A stretch of 64,000 nt of DNA from Acanthococcus lagerstroemiae. Taxonomy: Eukaryota; Arthropoda; Insecta; Hemiptera; Eriococcidae. Where the stretch lies: the NCBI GenBank assembly GCA_031841125.1, contig CM063114.1:47761574-47825573 (forward strand), written 5' to 3'. The position numbers and the translations under genes were made by a program. Position 1 is the first letter of the stretch, and each line of letters begins with the position of its first letter. Under the pieces are notes generated by a model. It was not told the DNA's origin. It saw nothing but the letters and a program-made list of their open reading frames with translations, and did not search any database. Shown here piece after piece: positions 30,284 through 40,892 of the stretch.

Positions 30284-30775
30284 CTATGACTGACCCACCA
30301 TTTCCTCGAATACAGGTCCTAGAGTCCCTCGGTTGGGAAACAGATCCAGCCCAGTGATCCAATTTATTACAGCATCTCTGCGCCGGTCGGTTCTTCTGGA
30401 TCCCCACTGCTGGCGTTTTGTGTCGAAGTCGTCTGCCACCAGAATGTTACGCTGTATTTTCCTTACATTCCGGCCAAGCCTATTCAGGAACGCCAGGAAC
30501 TCACCAAGCGGTCTTGTGGATGAGAGGTAACATACGATTAATAAGTACGATGCTACCCATCCATCGTCCTTCTCCACCCTGACAACTAAGACCAAAGTGC
30601 CAGGTCGTGTGATCGTTTCCAGCGCTGCTAGGCCGAAGTGATCAGAAATCCAGGCTTGAGTTTCCAGCTTCCCATATAGTTTGAGCACCAGAGCTACATC
30701 AACCTGTTAGGCTGTGAGGAGGTTCTGTGCCAGGCGGCCGCGGTTAAGGTTTGTTTGCAAGCACCTCGGTACAGG
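30284..30775 (-). pseudogene. R1-like LINE endonuclease
   Basis: The 134-codon frame reads AWISDHFGLAALE and further ADDFDTKRQQWGSRRTDRRR, matching the GDFNAKSxxWGSxxTDxRG block of R1-type EEP endonucleases, with D for G and T for A at two places. GQSVIDV continues on the other side of the 29594-30279 insertion as TLTYVSDCGAHREL. Upstream in another frame QTNLNRGRLAQNLL is the expected ORF2 start. The catalytic Glu region is not clearly retained. Confidence 0.85.
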
Positions 30776-30779
30776 CAGC

Positions 30780-32330
30780 CGGCCATCAAATACGTCATTG
30801 TTCGAAGCCAAGTTGATTCATTACAGTCGCCGCTTTTCCAGCAGTATTACCAAAGGCAAACTTAATCTCATTAAATTATTTATTCTCTATCAGTCATCGT
30901 CGTGCAATTGAAATACGAACCGAAATTCAATACAGGCTTCTCGAACCGATTGGACAAATTCTACACTCAAATCTCTGATCTCGGCCTGAGCAACGCAGCG
31001 AAATGATCATGAACCATACGAGCCGAGCATACTGAAAATAGAGTATCGTAATCAGATTACAACTCTAAATGTGTAGCGATCATTATATTCGATCCCGAAA
31101 TTCGTCATAAGAAAAACAAAACACGGAATACAAACGGTGAAAGGCTAAAAAATTCTCTAGTTTACTGTACACATTTTCCTCGCGGTAAGTTCTTATTGTA
31201 CCGATTATATCTTCTTTTAGAAAAAAAAAGAAAAAAAAAAGAGCGAAATGATTTTTCCATTAAAATTATAAAACTCCGTCCGTATAAACCGAAGAGAAGT
31301 ACATAGTTTTTCCCTCCCTCCTCTCTAGGTTTGCCGTGTATACTTTCCCCGTAAAAGGCTAAAAAGGTCGAGTGGCATCGAATGAAAGAAGAAGAAAAAC
31401 GTTAACAATCTTTTGATGTGATATTTCTATTTTCATTTTGCAAAGTTCACACGACCATTCGAGCAGATAGGTACAATTTTTTTATTCGGCGAAAGGCGAA
31501 CGGGGTAAAAGTCGTTAAAGGTTTTTTTACCCTGCCTTCTTCTTCTTGTTGCTTTTTCACGTCGTCGGCTTTACACTACACTGTTTTTCAAAATTGTTAT
31601 TATTATCGACGCTTTTAGCCGCGAATTACCGAAGAAGCCGGTGCGCCAGAGAGCGGGATAGAGCGAAAAAAAAGGCCTTCAATTCAAATTTTCAGCGGAC
31701 GGGGGAGGGGGAAGTGGATGAAGGGGAGGAGGATCGCCAAGCTCGTGGTATTTACATCTCCGGCCGACTATTTCGTGTAATACACAATTTTTTACGCAGA
31801 TATTGTCGCGCATTCGTGTTTCTTTTATATACAGGGTGGCACGAAGTTGATTCTGCAACAATTCTCTGTTTTCCACGACATTAAAACAATCATAAATTTC
31901 GGCTTCATTTTACGAGTTTGAGACAGGGAATCGATAATCAACGTTCTCGAACATCTCCGGTCAAAATTTCGAGCAGTTATGGTCTTCAGGTTCTCGGAGA
32001 AGGGGTAGGCGTTCCATGCTGAGACTATAGCACTTCACTCTCAATTTTCTCGTCCACGGACTGTGCTGAAGAAATGTACCGAATTTGTTCGGATCCAATG
32101 TTCCATTTTCTGCCAGATGAGAACTTTCTAGTAGTAAATTTTGATACTTCAACTGAAATTACCGATGGAATTTCAAATTCTGGTAAAAACTACAGTAACT
32201 ATATTAAAATTTAGTACAGTAATTCTCACCAGAATCTAATGAAAATTATTATAATTTGTTATTCGAGAATGGGTGAACTGCTGAACGCCAGACTTGCTGG
32301 AATTCTAAAGTAACTTTTGTCACAATTATT
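30780..32330. other. Unassigned DNA
   Basis: No TE protein is visible. 31200-31240 is A-rich. GCG-GTAAGT at about 31178-31185 resembles a splice donor but has no support. TATACAGGGTGGCACG at about 31829-31844 resembles a transposon terminus without a partner. Open frames at 31546-31884 (plus) and 31961-32152 (minus) are unrecognised. Confidence 0.3.
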
Positions 32331-32547
32331 TCTCGATGCAAGAAACCAGGAGCTAGAAGCCTTTATTTTTTTTTGTAATTTAGCAACCGATAGCGGAAGT
32401 CAAACTCACAAGTCTGAGAAACCGCGGTGTAGCCAAAATGCAGGCCATATTTTTCTTTGGCTGATTTCCCTGTTTTCGCTGTTGGCTTCTACGGCAATGC
32501 CTCCTAGATCTTGACTCCCTGTTTGGTGTCCCCGTAGAAGCCCTCGA

Positions 32548-32652
32548 AGCTTCTTGGTTGACTACCTACGTTTACTGAACTGGCTCCTAGGTTCCTAACC
32601 ACAAAATTGGCATCGGGTACTGTCGGCAACTTCGAAGCTCGTTCATATGACT
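32548..32652. repeat. Left arm of long inverted repeat
   Basis: This ~105-bp arm matches the reverse complement of 36039-36145. Shared phrases include GCTCCTAGGTTCC, CGGCATCGGGTACT (right arm form) and CGGCAACTTC. The pair encloses 3.4 kb that includes the ~330-bp tandem array, suggesting one large TIR or foldback element. Outer ends and target duplications were not found. Confidence 0.8.
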
Positions 32653-32754
32653 TATCAGAATTCTGTTGCGGAACTAGACGCTGTTTAGATTTTTTTCGTG
32701 TTTGTGTTTTAAACGCGTTGGTTTTTTTTTCACGCGTGCGCCTTCGTTTATGTC

Positions 32755-33398
32755 CGATATGAAATTCTTCGAAAATGATCGAAAATTATTCCTTAATATT
32801 TTCGATAAAATTCCTCGGATATTATCTGTGGAAATCAAAGGAATCTTATCAAAGATTTTTAATGAAATTTTGTGGAATTCATTAGAGATCATTCCCAAAT
32901 AATATTTCCGATGAAAATCTTCAAAAATTTTCGGAAAATGTTCTCGAAAATTGTTAAAGAAATTCTCTGCAAAACATCGGACATTTTTTCTGAATTCTCC
33001 GGAAATCATCGGAGATTGTTCTCGAAGATCTTTTTTCTGCAAAATTCCCCTGAAATTATCGGAGATCTTTTTCAATGCGACCCGATGAAATTTTTTGAAA
33101 ATGATCGGACATTTTTCTCTTAATATCGATAAAATTTCTCGGAAATTATCTTCGGAAATCAAAGGAATCGTCCCAAAGATTTCTGATGACTTTTTTTTTT
33201 CGGAGATTTTTCATTTTTCCCAAATATTTTTATGAAGATCTTCAAAAATTATGGGAAAATTTTTTCGAAGAATTTTGAAGAAATTCTTTGGAAAATATTA
33301 GAAAGATTTCCGATGAAATTCTCCGGAAATCTTCAGAGATTGTTCTCAAAGATTTCTTTTCGGCAAAATTCTCCGGTAATTATCGGAGATTTTTTTTT
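32755..33398. repeat. ~330-bp tandem array, left block
   Basis: Copies of a ~330-bp unit carry, in fixed order: ATTCTCCGGAAATCATCAGAGATTG, a T-run, CAATGCGGTCCGATGAAATT, GAAAATGATCGGAAATT, ATCAAAGGAATC and AAAATCTTCAAAAATTATGGG-like phrases. Units begin near 32992 and 33318. Each is itself made of short GAAATTNTCGGAAAAT-like motifs. Open frames on both strands (for example 32674-33162 minus) only translate the repeat. Confidence 0.88.
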
Positions 33399-34262
33399 AA
33401 CGAGACACGTAATGCCTGTAGGCCATGATCTCGGTATCTACATCTTATTTGTTAAATTACATCTAACTTATTAAATTAGTTATAAAAATTAGTCTAGATA
33501 AGGTGTAAGAGATTGTTGCGATTTATGAGGGTAATCAGATGTTGTACATTATCAATTTGTAGGTATTGAATGCGGTGATTGCGGCTATATGATTTACAGT
33601 TTTGGATGATATGTAGTATAGTAAGAGGAGAAGGACATAGGTTACAGATTGGTGGTGGTTGGTGAAGAAATATATATTCGTGGGTAAGACGTGAGTGGCC
33701 AAGGAAGATTCTATTGATAGTTGTTTCGGTTGATCGAGAGGTAGCGCATAAGGTGCTGAAGATGTTGGTCCAGTTGGATATATCCGATTTGATGCTGCGG
33801 AGTTTGTTGTCGGTGGTATGGATCCATTCTTCGTTCCATAAGGCCATAATTTGTTGGTGTAGGTAGGCTTTGATGTCTGGATTATTCAAAAATGGAATAG
33901 TTGTTTCTGGTTTGGATTTAGCAGCAGCGTCAACAAGATCTTGTCCTATAATATCACGGTGACCCGGGATCCACGTTAATACTATTGTGATGTCTTGTTG
34001 AGCAAGTTGGTTGAGAATAAACTGCGTTTGGCTGGTCAGGGCATCCGTGTTGGGATTTTCGTCTGCTTGGAGTTTTCGTAATGTTGTTTGGGAATCCGTG
34101 AAAATTAGAAATTTCGAGAATTCTGTGGTTGGTAGGTTGATCAAACACTGGTTGATAGCGACCATCTCGACTGTGTTGATTCAAGATAATTTTGGTACAG
34201 CAAATGACAGTATATGTGAGTCTATGAGATAGGCGCCAGTAGCTCTATCTGCCGTTTTTTTG
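33399..34262 (-). mobile_element. 5'-truncated LINE with RNase H domain, inserted in the array
   Basis: On the minus strand, RNase H coding sequence (34165-33494) is followed by a 3' UTR and ends at a T-run on the plus strand (33390-33398), which would be the poly-A tail. Array sequence lies on both sides and continues across it, so the LINE jumped into an existing array. The 5' end at about 34262 lacks the RT. Confidence 0.82.
33494..34165 (-). pseudogene. LINE RNase H and C-terminal Cys/His domain (truncated)
   Basis: The 223-codon frame begins within RNase H. VEMVAINQCL can be read if the preceding codons in frame are counted (catalytic Glu), FLIFTDSQTTLRKL gives the second Asp block and WIPGHRDIIGQDLVDAAAKS gives the third block with the last Asp. 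CNLCPSPLTILHIIQNC near the C-terminus is the Cys/His motif common after RNase H in I/R1/LOA-type LINEs. The frame itself is intact to its stop. The first catalytic Asp block and the whole RT are lost by 5' truncation. Confidence 0.88.
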
Positions 34263-35830
34263 TTTTCAGTGCGGCACGATAAAATTCTTTAAAAGTGATC
34301 GGAAATTTTTCCTTAATATTTTCGATTAAATTTCTCGGGCATTATCTTCGGAAATCGAAGGAATCTTCCCGAAGGCTTCCAATGGCATTTTATTATCATT
34401 ATTATTATTTTTATTTTTTGGTAACTATCGGGGATTTTTCATTTCCCTCCTCCCCCCCCACCGAATATTTTCATGAAAATCTTTAAAAAATTATCCGAAA
34501 ATTTTCTTGAAAATTTTTGAAGAAATTCTTCGGAAAATATTAGGTATTTTTTAATGAAGATTTCCGATGACATTCTCCGGAAATCATCAGAGATTGTTCA
34601 CAAAGATTTTTTTTCGGCAAAATTCTCCAGAAATTATCGCTGATTTTTTTCAATGCGGTCCGATGAAATTTTTTGAAAATGATCGAAAATTTTTCCTTAA
34701 TATTTTCGTAAAAATTTCTCGGAAATTATCTTTGGAAATCAAAGGGATCTTCCCTAAGATTTTTTATGTTTTTTTTTTGTTTTTTTTTTTTGTAATCATC
34801 GGGGAATCTTTATTCCCCCCAAATATTTTCATGAAAATCTTTAAAAATTATGGGAAAACTTTGTCCAAGATTTTTGAAGAAATTCTTTGGAAACGATCGA
34901 ATTCTCCGGAAATCATCAGAGATTGTTCTCAAAGATTTATTTTCGGCAAAATTCTCCTGGAATTATCGCTGATTTTTTTCAATGCAGTCCGATGAAATTC
35001 TTTGAAAATGATCGGAAATTGTTCTCTCATATTTTCGAAAAAATTTCTTGGAAATTATCTTTGAAAATGAAAGGAATCTCCTCGAAGGTATCTGATAGCA
35101 TTTTTTTGTAATCATCGGAGATTTCTCCCAAATATTTTCATTGAAATCTTCTAATATATCGGAAAATTTTCTCGAAAATTTTCGAAAAAATTCTTTGTGA
35201 AATATTAGGATTTTTTTCTGATCATTTCTTATGAAATTCCCTGGAGATCGTCAGAGATTGTTCTCAAAGATTTTTTTTTCGGCGACATTCTCCTGAAATT
35301 ATTGGACATTATTTTTTCTTAATGACGTCCGTTGAAATCCATCAAAAATAATCAGAAATTTTTCCTTAATATTTTCCAAAAACTTCCACAGAAATTATCT
35401 TCGGAAATCAAAGGAATCTTCTCGAAAGTTTCTGATGGCATTTTTTTGTAATTATCGGAGATTTCTCCCAAATATTCTCGTGAAAATCTTCAAAATTGTA
35501 GGAAAATTTTCTCGAAGATTTTTGAAGAAATTCTTTGGAAAATGTTGGGAGCTTTTTCTGAAGATTTCCGATGAAATTCTCCGGATATAATCAAAGATGG
35601 TTCTCAAAGATTTCTTTCCGACAGAATTTTCTTGAAATTATCGGAGATTATTCTCAATGATGTCCGATGAAATCCTTCGCAAATGATCAAAAAATTTTCG
35701 TTAGTAAATTTTCGATAAAATTCCTCGTAAATTATCTTCGAGAATCAAAGAAATCTTCTTGAAGATTTTTAATGAAATTCTTTGGATATCCTCGGAGATT
35801 TTCCCCGAAGATTTTTGATGAAATAAATTG
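34263..35830. repeat. ~330-bp tandem array, right block
   Basis: It continues the array of 32755-33398 with units beginning near 34571, 34893, 35230 and 35571. Spacing is 320-340 bp and divergence between units is moderate. Microsatellite-like T and TTA runs vary between units. The frames 34567-34995 and 34887-35111 are repeat translations. Confidence 0.88.
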
Positions 35831-36038
35831 AAATACAAAATACAACTTCATTCTCAGGTTACAAAAATATAACTGCCATGATTTCGCGCACCTACTTCGC
35901 ACAATAAATTCTTTGTCTGATTCGCGAATCACGTGAAATAGGAAATTGCGATTAAAACTTAGATACGAAAAAATTAAACAGCTGCACACCCATCAAATTG
36001 TATGTACTACGGCTAGCAGATAGCGTCTATTGTAGCTA

Positions 36039-36145
36039 TCAGTCATGCGAATGAGCTTGGAAGTTGCCGAGAGTACCCGATGCCGATTTTGTGGTTTGGA
36101 ACCTAGGAGCTAGTCGTAAAACTGATTTCTAGTAACTAGAAGCCT
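36039..36145. repeat. Right arm of long inverted repeat
   Basis: Reverse complement partner of 32548-32652, including GTACCCGATGCCGATTTTGT and GGAACCTAGGAGC. See the left arm. Confidence 0.8.
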
Positions 36146-36199
36146 ATAGCCAACAGCCAGAAGTCGAAAGTCGTGTCGTGTCAGGTCTTCCATGCTCCG

Positions 36200-37060
36200 C
36201 ACGATGAGCTAGTCAAAATTCCAGAATTCTAAAACATTCCGGTGATTTCTACAGCCTTAATTATGGTACCAGAAAATGATGACTCATTTTATAATACCTC
36301 CTTACAATTTTTTCAAAAATAATACAGATGGTTGTTTCCATACCTCACCAAGTCAATTCAGAGATTGGAGAGTCTGATCAGCCAACTGTGGCCATCTTTA
36401 CTGTACTCAGAAGGGTAAAACAACTTCGATGATATGATTCCACGACATTTCTGCATTCGTCAAGCAAGAAAATAATAATAATAAATATATAAAAGGCGAT
36501 GGGGTGATGACACAAATGATACTCTGTACCCCTTACTTTTTCTCACCACTGTTTTTTATTTCTCTATTTAATTGAAACTTATTTCTTTAAACTGCTGTCA
36601 GGATTTGCTACATATTCTTTTATAACCAGGGACGAAATTATGGAATGGGGGCCAGATACCCCCCAAATAATGTGACAGTCGGCAAATTTTTAAATCGCAC
36701 AAAGTTTCTATAATTAGAAGCTCCCAGTTCTACAAGCCAGGGCCACACCCTAAGATAGTGCTGAATCAAATTGAGAATTGTCACTATTCTTTTGTGTACT
36801 TTAGAAGAACAGTTTATCTCCTCCCGCCGATGTAAATTACTAAAAATATTAATTCATCAATGTAGACCCTCATGTTCAAAATATGATAATCACAACCCGT
36901 TTTCTCCTGATTGCAATTCCAGCAGTGAGAAAATAGGAAAAAATAGCTGTAGTTTATAAAATTAGAACAATACTACAAACTTAAAATTCCGAAATGAAGG
37001 TAAGAATTCTTTCTTAGTATCCATGTTGGAGTGTGAGTGAACTTGATAATACATATTCTG
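36200..37060. other. Unassigned DNA with a MITE-like end at 36637
   Basis: No gene is visible. CAGGGACGAAATTATGGAATGG at about 36630-36651, followed by C-tracts and ATGTGACAGTCGGCAAATTT, resembles the left part of the CAGGGGCGAAAC family seen at 18632. No right end or duplication is visible, so it is a fragment at best. Confidence 0.4.
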
Positions 37061-37064
37061 TAAG

Positions 37065-37220
37065 GTCGGCCAAGTCACAATTTCTTCTTCTGGAGTCCAG
37101 AGCGCTTTCGGCTGTTACGCCATCTTCAGTGGGTACTTTAACGCTTTTCTCTTTGTCTTCCTGTATTTATAGTGATGTGTAGTTCTTCCGAACATGGTCA
37201 TGTTGGGTACCATTCGATAG
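37065..37220 (-). mobile_element. Penelope-like element terminal fragment
   Basis: The minus strand carries the same terminal segment as the element ending at 19680, ATGGCGTAACAGCCGAAAGC plus GCTCTGGACTMCAGAAGAAG, flanked by unrelated DNA. No coding part of the PLE is attached. It is either a separate decayed insertion or a lone terminal repeat. Confidence 0.8.
37096..37133 (-). ncRNA. Hammerhead ribozyme, PLE-associated (copy 2)
   Basis: On the minus strand CTGAAGA (37129-37123) and GAAA (37109-37106) form the core. Position 7 is variable in hammerheads, so CTGAAGA is allowed. GGC/GCC form stem II around GTAACA. The short AGC/GCT stem III and cleavage base C (37100) are kept. Stem I has CCA pairing with TGG, one pair fewer than copy 1. 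This independent copy with a conserved core supports a real ribozyme family. Confidence 0.82.
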
Positions 37221-39060
37221 AGAATTTTAAGGGGAACAACTTTTGTATTTGACATTTTCCTCGGAAATGCTTATTTTTCGAGAAAAATGGAAAAACACCT
37301 CAATTTGGAAAAGTTTGACCCCCCCCCCCAGGTTAGCAGATGGGCTCAGGGGGTAAACTTTTTAGGATACACTTCCTGGGCCCTCATCGAACATATTTCC
37401 GGAGAGAAACCTTTGCTACTAATTTTTTCCTTATTAGCATTCGTTTTTAGCTACTTTGCCTGGACTATGTGGGTTCTTTCACCCGAGTGGCAGTATTGGC
37501 AAGTCTTTGAAGATGGTGCATTTGATTTTTCTTCATAACTTTAATCAGTGAGGGAAGAGTTTGGGAACGAATAACGTGAAACTTTGGAAATAAGTATGAG
37601 ACAGTCCAAAGAACCTTCCATCAAATTTTGATACATTTTGGTCCCATACCTTCGGAGACGTCGGCATTCAAAAAAAAAAAGTGTGCCATCTTAGGACAGC
37701 CTCTCCTAGTACTTCAAAAAACTGTACAGAGCATTTGAAAACATAAACACCGAATATCTTCTGATAACAATGTCTTGGGAATTGAAGATGTACTCGGTTG
37801 TTTGGATGAATACATAATACATTAAGTCCATTTCCGCCAGAGCGTGTTCAGTACAGCTCGAGTTTTACTAGGGGTCCACATTAGTACCACTTCCTCTACC
37901 GTCTTTTTGGTGTCTCACTGGCGGTTGATGTTGCGGTGTCGCTTTCCGATGTGGTCGCAAAATTTCATTACAGAATGCTAGAGGGAGCTACCTCTGTCGT
38001 ACACTCAAATCGGCCTGGAATGGGATTTCGCTGGTGTTCTGTTTTTCAAAGTCATATGCTGAGACTACGTGCACAGGTGGCTGCGCATTTTTCGTGTCAG
38101 AATATAAAATTCGCTGCGCACGGAATTACTTTGCGAAGTCGGTTACACCTAAAGCTCCTTTCAAAGAATACGTTTTGCGAAAATGAAACGAAGTTCATCA
38201 TTTAAATCACGCGTGCCCGTAAATGCGACTGTCAGTGCTGTCAAATATCAACACTCCGGATAGGAGAATACTAGAATGCTATAAATTTCGAACATACAGA
38301 TGACAGATTTCCAGCTCGATATCGTCGACTCTGGGAGGCGAAAATACGAGAATCCGCGGTACTGCACGCCGGTATGACAGATTTTGGAGACCGATACCGC
38401 ATCCATATATCGGTGCCTCGAATATTCGTAAAGGATGGTAGATAATAAAATACCGTACCGTATTCACTATCGGCATTTTACTGAATTACGTGTTACCCGA
38501 ATGAGTGATAATTCAAACGTTGCCTATAGCTAAACCAAGGTACTCTTCCTACTCTTCTGTTTTCCTCTGGATAACAACTGGAGAGAGAAATCAACAACGG
38601 CGGTGCATTTCCTGATTGCTGGCACTTTTGAAGACTGTGACAGCGTTGTATTTCGATTGCAATAGTGCATCATGCTGATATTGCTGATGCTCTGCTTGGT
38701 TGTATTGAAAAGTTGGAATTGAGCGCATTTCAGCGCGAAGGGCGTATCTCGAGATACGACCTTTTTGGGGAAATCGCATTTTCGTACGGACCAGTTCCTC
38801 GTCGTTTATGTCGCGAAAACCACATCTTGACATGAGTTCCCCTCGAGAAGTTACGAATATTTTTGTGAAACATATTTTTACTTCCGCAAAGTAATAGTAC
38901 ATATATTACGTGTCAGGCGCGGAAAGTAAACGATTGCAGAGTACGAAATTTGCGGAACAAGCGTAGCGAGTGACGCAATCATATGTGGTAGTCCGTTTAC
39001 TTTCCAATCCTGGCTCGTACCATGTTTTAATGGAAGATGGGGAGGAAAAGGAAGAGTTCT
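37221..39060. other. Unassigned DNA
   Basis: No TE protein is recognised. A small hydrophobic frame at 37287-37538 and frames at 37936-38205 (plus) and 38591-38902 (minus) have no known relatives. Short inverted arms GGAAAGTAAACG (about 38918-38929) and CGTTTACTTTCC (about 38993-39004) flank a GCGTAGCGAGTGACGC hairpin-like phrase, perhaps a tiny foldback. Confidence 0.3.
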
Positions 39061-39065
39061 TTGGG

Positions 39066-39145
39066 TGATGTGTCACAAGAAAAGAGCTCTTATTGGCATC
39101 GAATTATTCTAAGAAAAGGGTCCTTAGTTGCATATCATTAAGGGC
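39066..39145 (+). repeat. Dispersed repeat shared with the 54.2-58.0 kb hAT-like element
   Basis: TGTCACAAGAAAAGAG, GGTCCTTAGTTGCATATCATTA and AAGGGCTCT match, in reverse complement, 57685-57778 inside the outer hAT-like element. It is a fragment of the same family. Confidence 0.7.
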
Positions 39146-39694
39146 TCTGTTTCTGAGTTAGCTGACACTATGGTGAGTTACTCTTAGCAAAAATACCCTC
39201 TTCTGGCCATTCTTATCATTTGACAATTAAAAATGAACTGTTGCGGAAAGTAGCATTTTACGCATGTTTTCATGTGCTGGCGACATTTGACTGACTGAAG
39301 CAGTTGCAAAATTGTCTTTTCTGACCATCTTACGTTAAAGGCTGTATGGTAATTTGCCAATAGCCGCCACCTCTAACATAAAATTTGTGTTCAAAGACCT
39401 ATATCTCGAAATTTTATTGGATTATTTTGTTGAAAATTGGATGGTAGGTACTTTGAAGTATTTTAAGTATGTAATAGAAATTTTGGCTCTTCATCTTTCA
39501 TGCTAAATTTTTTACCAAAAAGTTAATCTGCCAATTTCCGTCACCTGAAATAAATTTGTTGCCAATTGCCTACCCCCAATTACCAACACCCTATTTAAAA
39601 AAGGAATAACAACGAAAATAGCTCATTAAGTGACCAATTAATGACATGAGGTGCTCAAGTTACATTTCATCAATTTGAGCCAATGATAAGCTTA

Positions 39695-40660
39695 CTTTTT
39701 AGGGTCGGCGACGAGTAGCCGAGCCTATTGCAATTACTTTTTTCCTTCATCTTCTTCTTCTCTAGTTGTTGCGGACTCCGCGAGAGGGCGCAATGTAACA
39801 GTTCAGTTCAGTGGCGCTGACGTAGAATCAGCACCAGAATCATATTTAGCAGAGTTGTGACGTCGATCAGTCACAGAATGATCGAGACGCCACCTGGTGA
39901 AATTACGTCCAAACAGCTCATGTGATTTAAGGCGCAGTGGAAGACTATAGGTTTGAGTACCAAGTTCAAGAAAGAACAGATTAAATACAGGCATAACTTA
40001 TTTATTTATTTAAACAAAACAAAACTGCTTATAAACTAAATTTTCTTCCGGTCCAGTCGCTGTTCAATTCGAAATATATCATGGTCCGCATAGTCTAAAC
40101 CAGAAGGTAGTAACCTAACTGTTTCCCCAACTGGAGGAGACAATCTAGATACTCCCGTAATACACGGAGTAGATAAAAGAGTGCAGGAGGTTCTAACACC
40201 ATTTCTACCTCACAGAGTTACCTGAACTTTCTGAGAATGTACCTCTGTATGGTCTGCCGAACCATAAGTCAGTACAGATAAGACAACTTCCCTAGTTGCA
40301 CCAACACCTAGATGACTAAGTAGATTCTCATGGATGTAAGAGATGTCGCTCCCACTATCTAGTATACCCCTTGCTGACATAGTTTTACCATTACGATTAA
40401 ATACAGGCATAACTTATTTATTAATTTATTTAAACAAAACAAAACTGCTTATAAACTAAATTTTCTTCCGGTCCAGTCGCTGTTCAATTCGAAATATATC
40501 AGGCGCCTTATTTTCGAGAAAACAATTCGTTGAAAATATTAAAACTAGTGATTATAAGGACCAATTTCGATTTTATTAGGGTCGGAAATAAGCCTCCTGC
40601 AATCACATTTTTTAGGGTCAGCTACCAGTAGCCGAGCCTATTGCAATCGACATTTCCATT
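39695..40660 (-). mobile_element. BEL/Pao-like LTR-element remnant with internal duplication
   Basis: A ~105-bp segment is present twice in the same direction (39978-40083 and 40396-40503), flanking a retroviral-type protease fragment. A second pair, GTAGCCGAGCCTATTGCAAT, flanks the whole (about 39716-39735 and 40629-40648). On the minus strand the left part contains a TGTTACATTGCGCCCTCTCG phrase typical of LTR starts. The nested direct repeats could be LTR fragments or a tandem duplication. Confidence 0.5.
40210..40410 (-). pseudogene. Retroelement aspartic protease fragment (BEL/Pao-like)
   Basis: The 66-codon frame reads SARGILDSGSDISYIHENLL: the D-S-G catalytic triad of retroelement aspartic proteases with the following hydrophobic and ENL/xxL pattern of BEL/Pao proteins. 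Downstream in another frame, SPPVGETVRLLPSGLDYADH is compatible with the region after the protease. It is a short isolated domain without RT nearby. A host retropepsin-like gene fragment is less likely. Confidence 0.6.
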
Positions 40661-40689
40661 CTTTTTTCTGTTCCAATATGATCTTTGAT

Positions 40690-40892
40690 CTCAGGATAAA
40701 TTTTACAACCATATAAACGATATGTCAGTTGTTGAAGATGTGGCAGTGCTTCCTGGCTTCCGTTTTAGCTAGGATCACAGGTTCTGTAGAGCTAAAATTG
40801 CAATTATGAAAAGAGCCAAGTTCCACAATTTTAGGAGGCCGTCTCCGAGTATAAAAACATTTTCGGTCCATAAGTTGAACAGGGTTAGAGAG
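40690..40892 (+). pseudogene. RTE endonuclease end
   Basis: The plus strand reads YKRYVSVVEDVAVLPGFRFS, then a stop replacing Gly/Ser, then DHRFCRAKIAIMKRAKFH: the RTE block (YxSDVxVxPxFxxGSDHRLxRAKI). After NFRRPSPSIKTFSVHKLNRV the frame reaches the MITE and continues on the far side as REELSEQLAKLNAEWEEHSL. Confidence 0.82.

Larger units (their letters stand above)
26040..30775 (-). mobile_element. R1/LOA-like LINE, decayed, interrupted three times
   Basis: The minus strand reads, 5' to 3': ORF2 start (about 30775, QTNLNRGRLAQNLL), endonuclease (30690-30290, continuing at 29590), linker, RT (about 28880-27530) and C-terminal region (26925-26040). Three TIR elements with flanking duplications interrupt it: 29594-30279, 28189-28608 and 26929-27525. 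Excising each brings LINE frames together. Many frameshifts show age. Plus-strand frames across it are shadows. Confidence 0.85.

Noticed and set aside
31172..31186. GCG-GTAAGT as a splice donor of a host exon
   Set aside because: Isolated motif without upstream coding or promoter context; such hexamers occur by chance in 64 kb.
31829..31850. TATACAGGGTGGCACG as a transposon end
   Set aside because: No inverted partner or duplication could be found downstream or upstream.
32674..33162. 162-codon minus-strand frame
   Set aside because: It is a translation of the ~330-bp tandem array with no independent protein signature.
37287..37538. Small hydrophobic open frame (possible membrane peptide)
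   Set aside because: Single short frame with no relatives, no context and an upstream C-tract; chance openness is likely.
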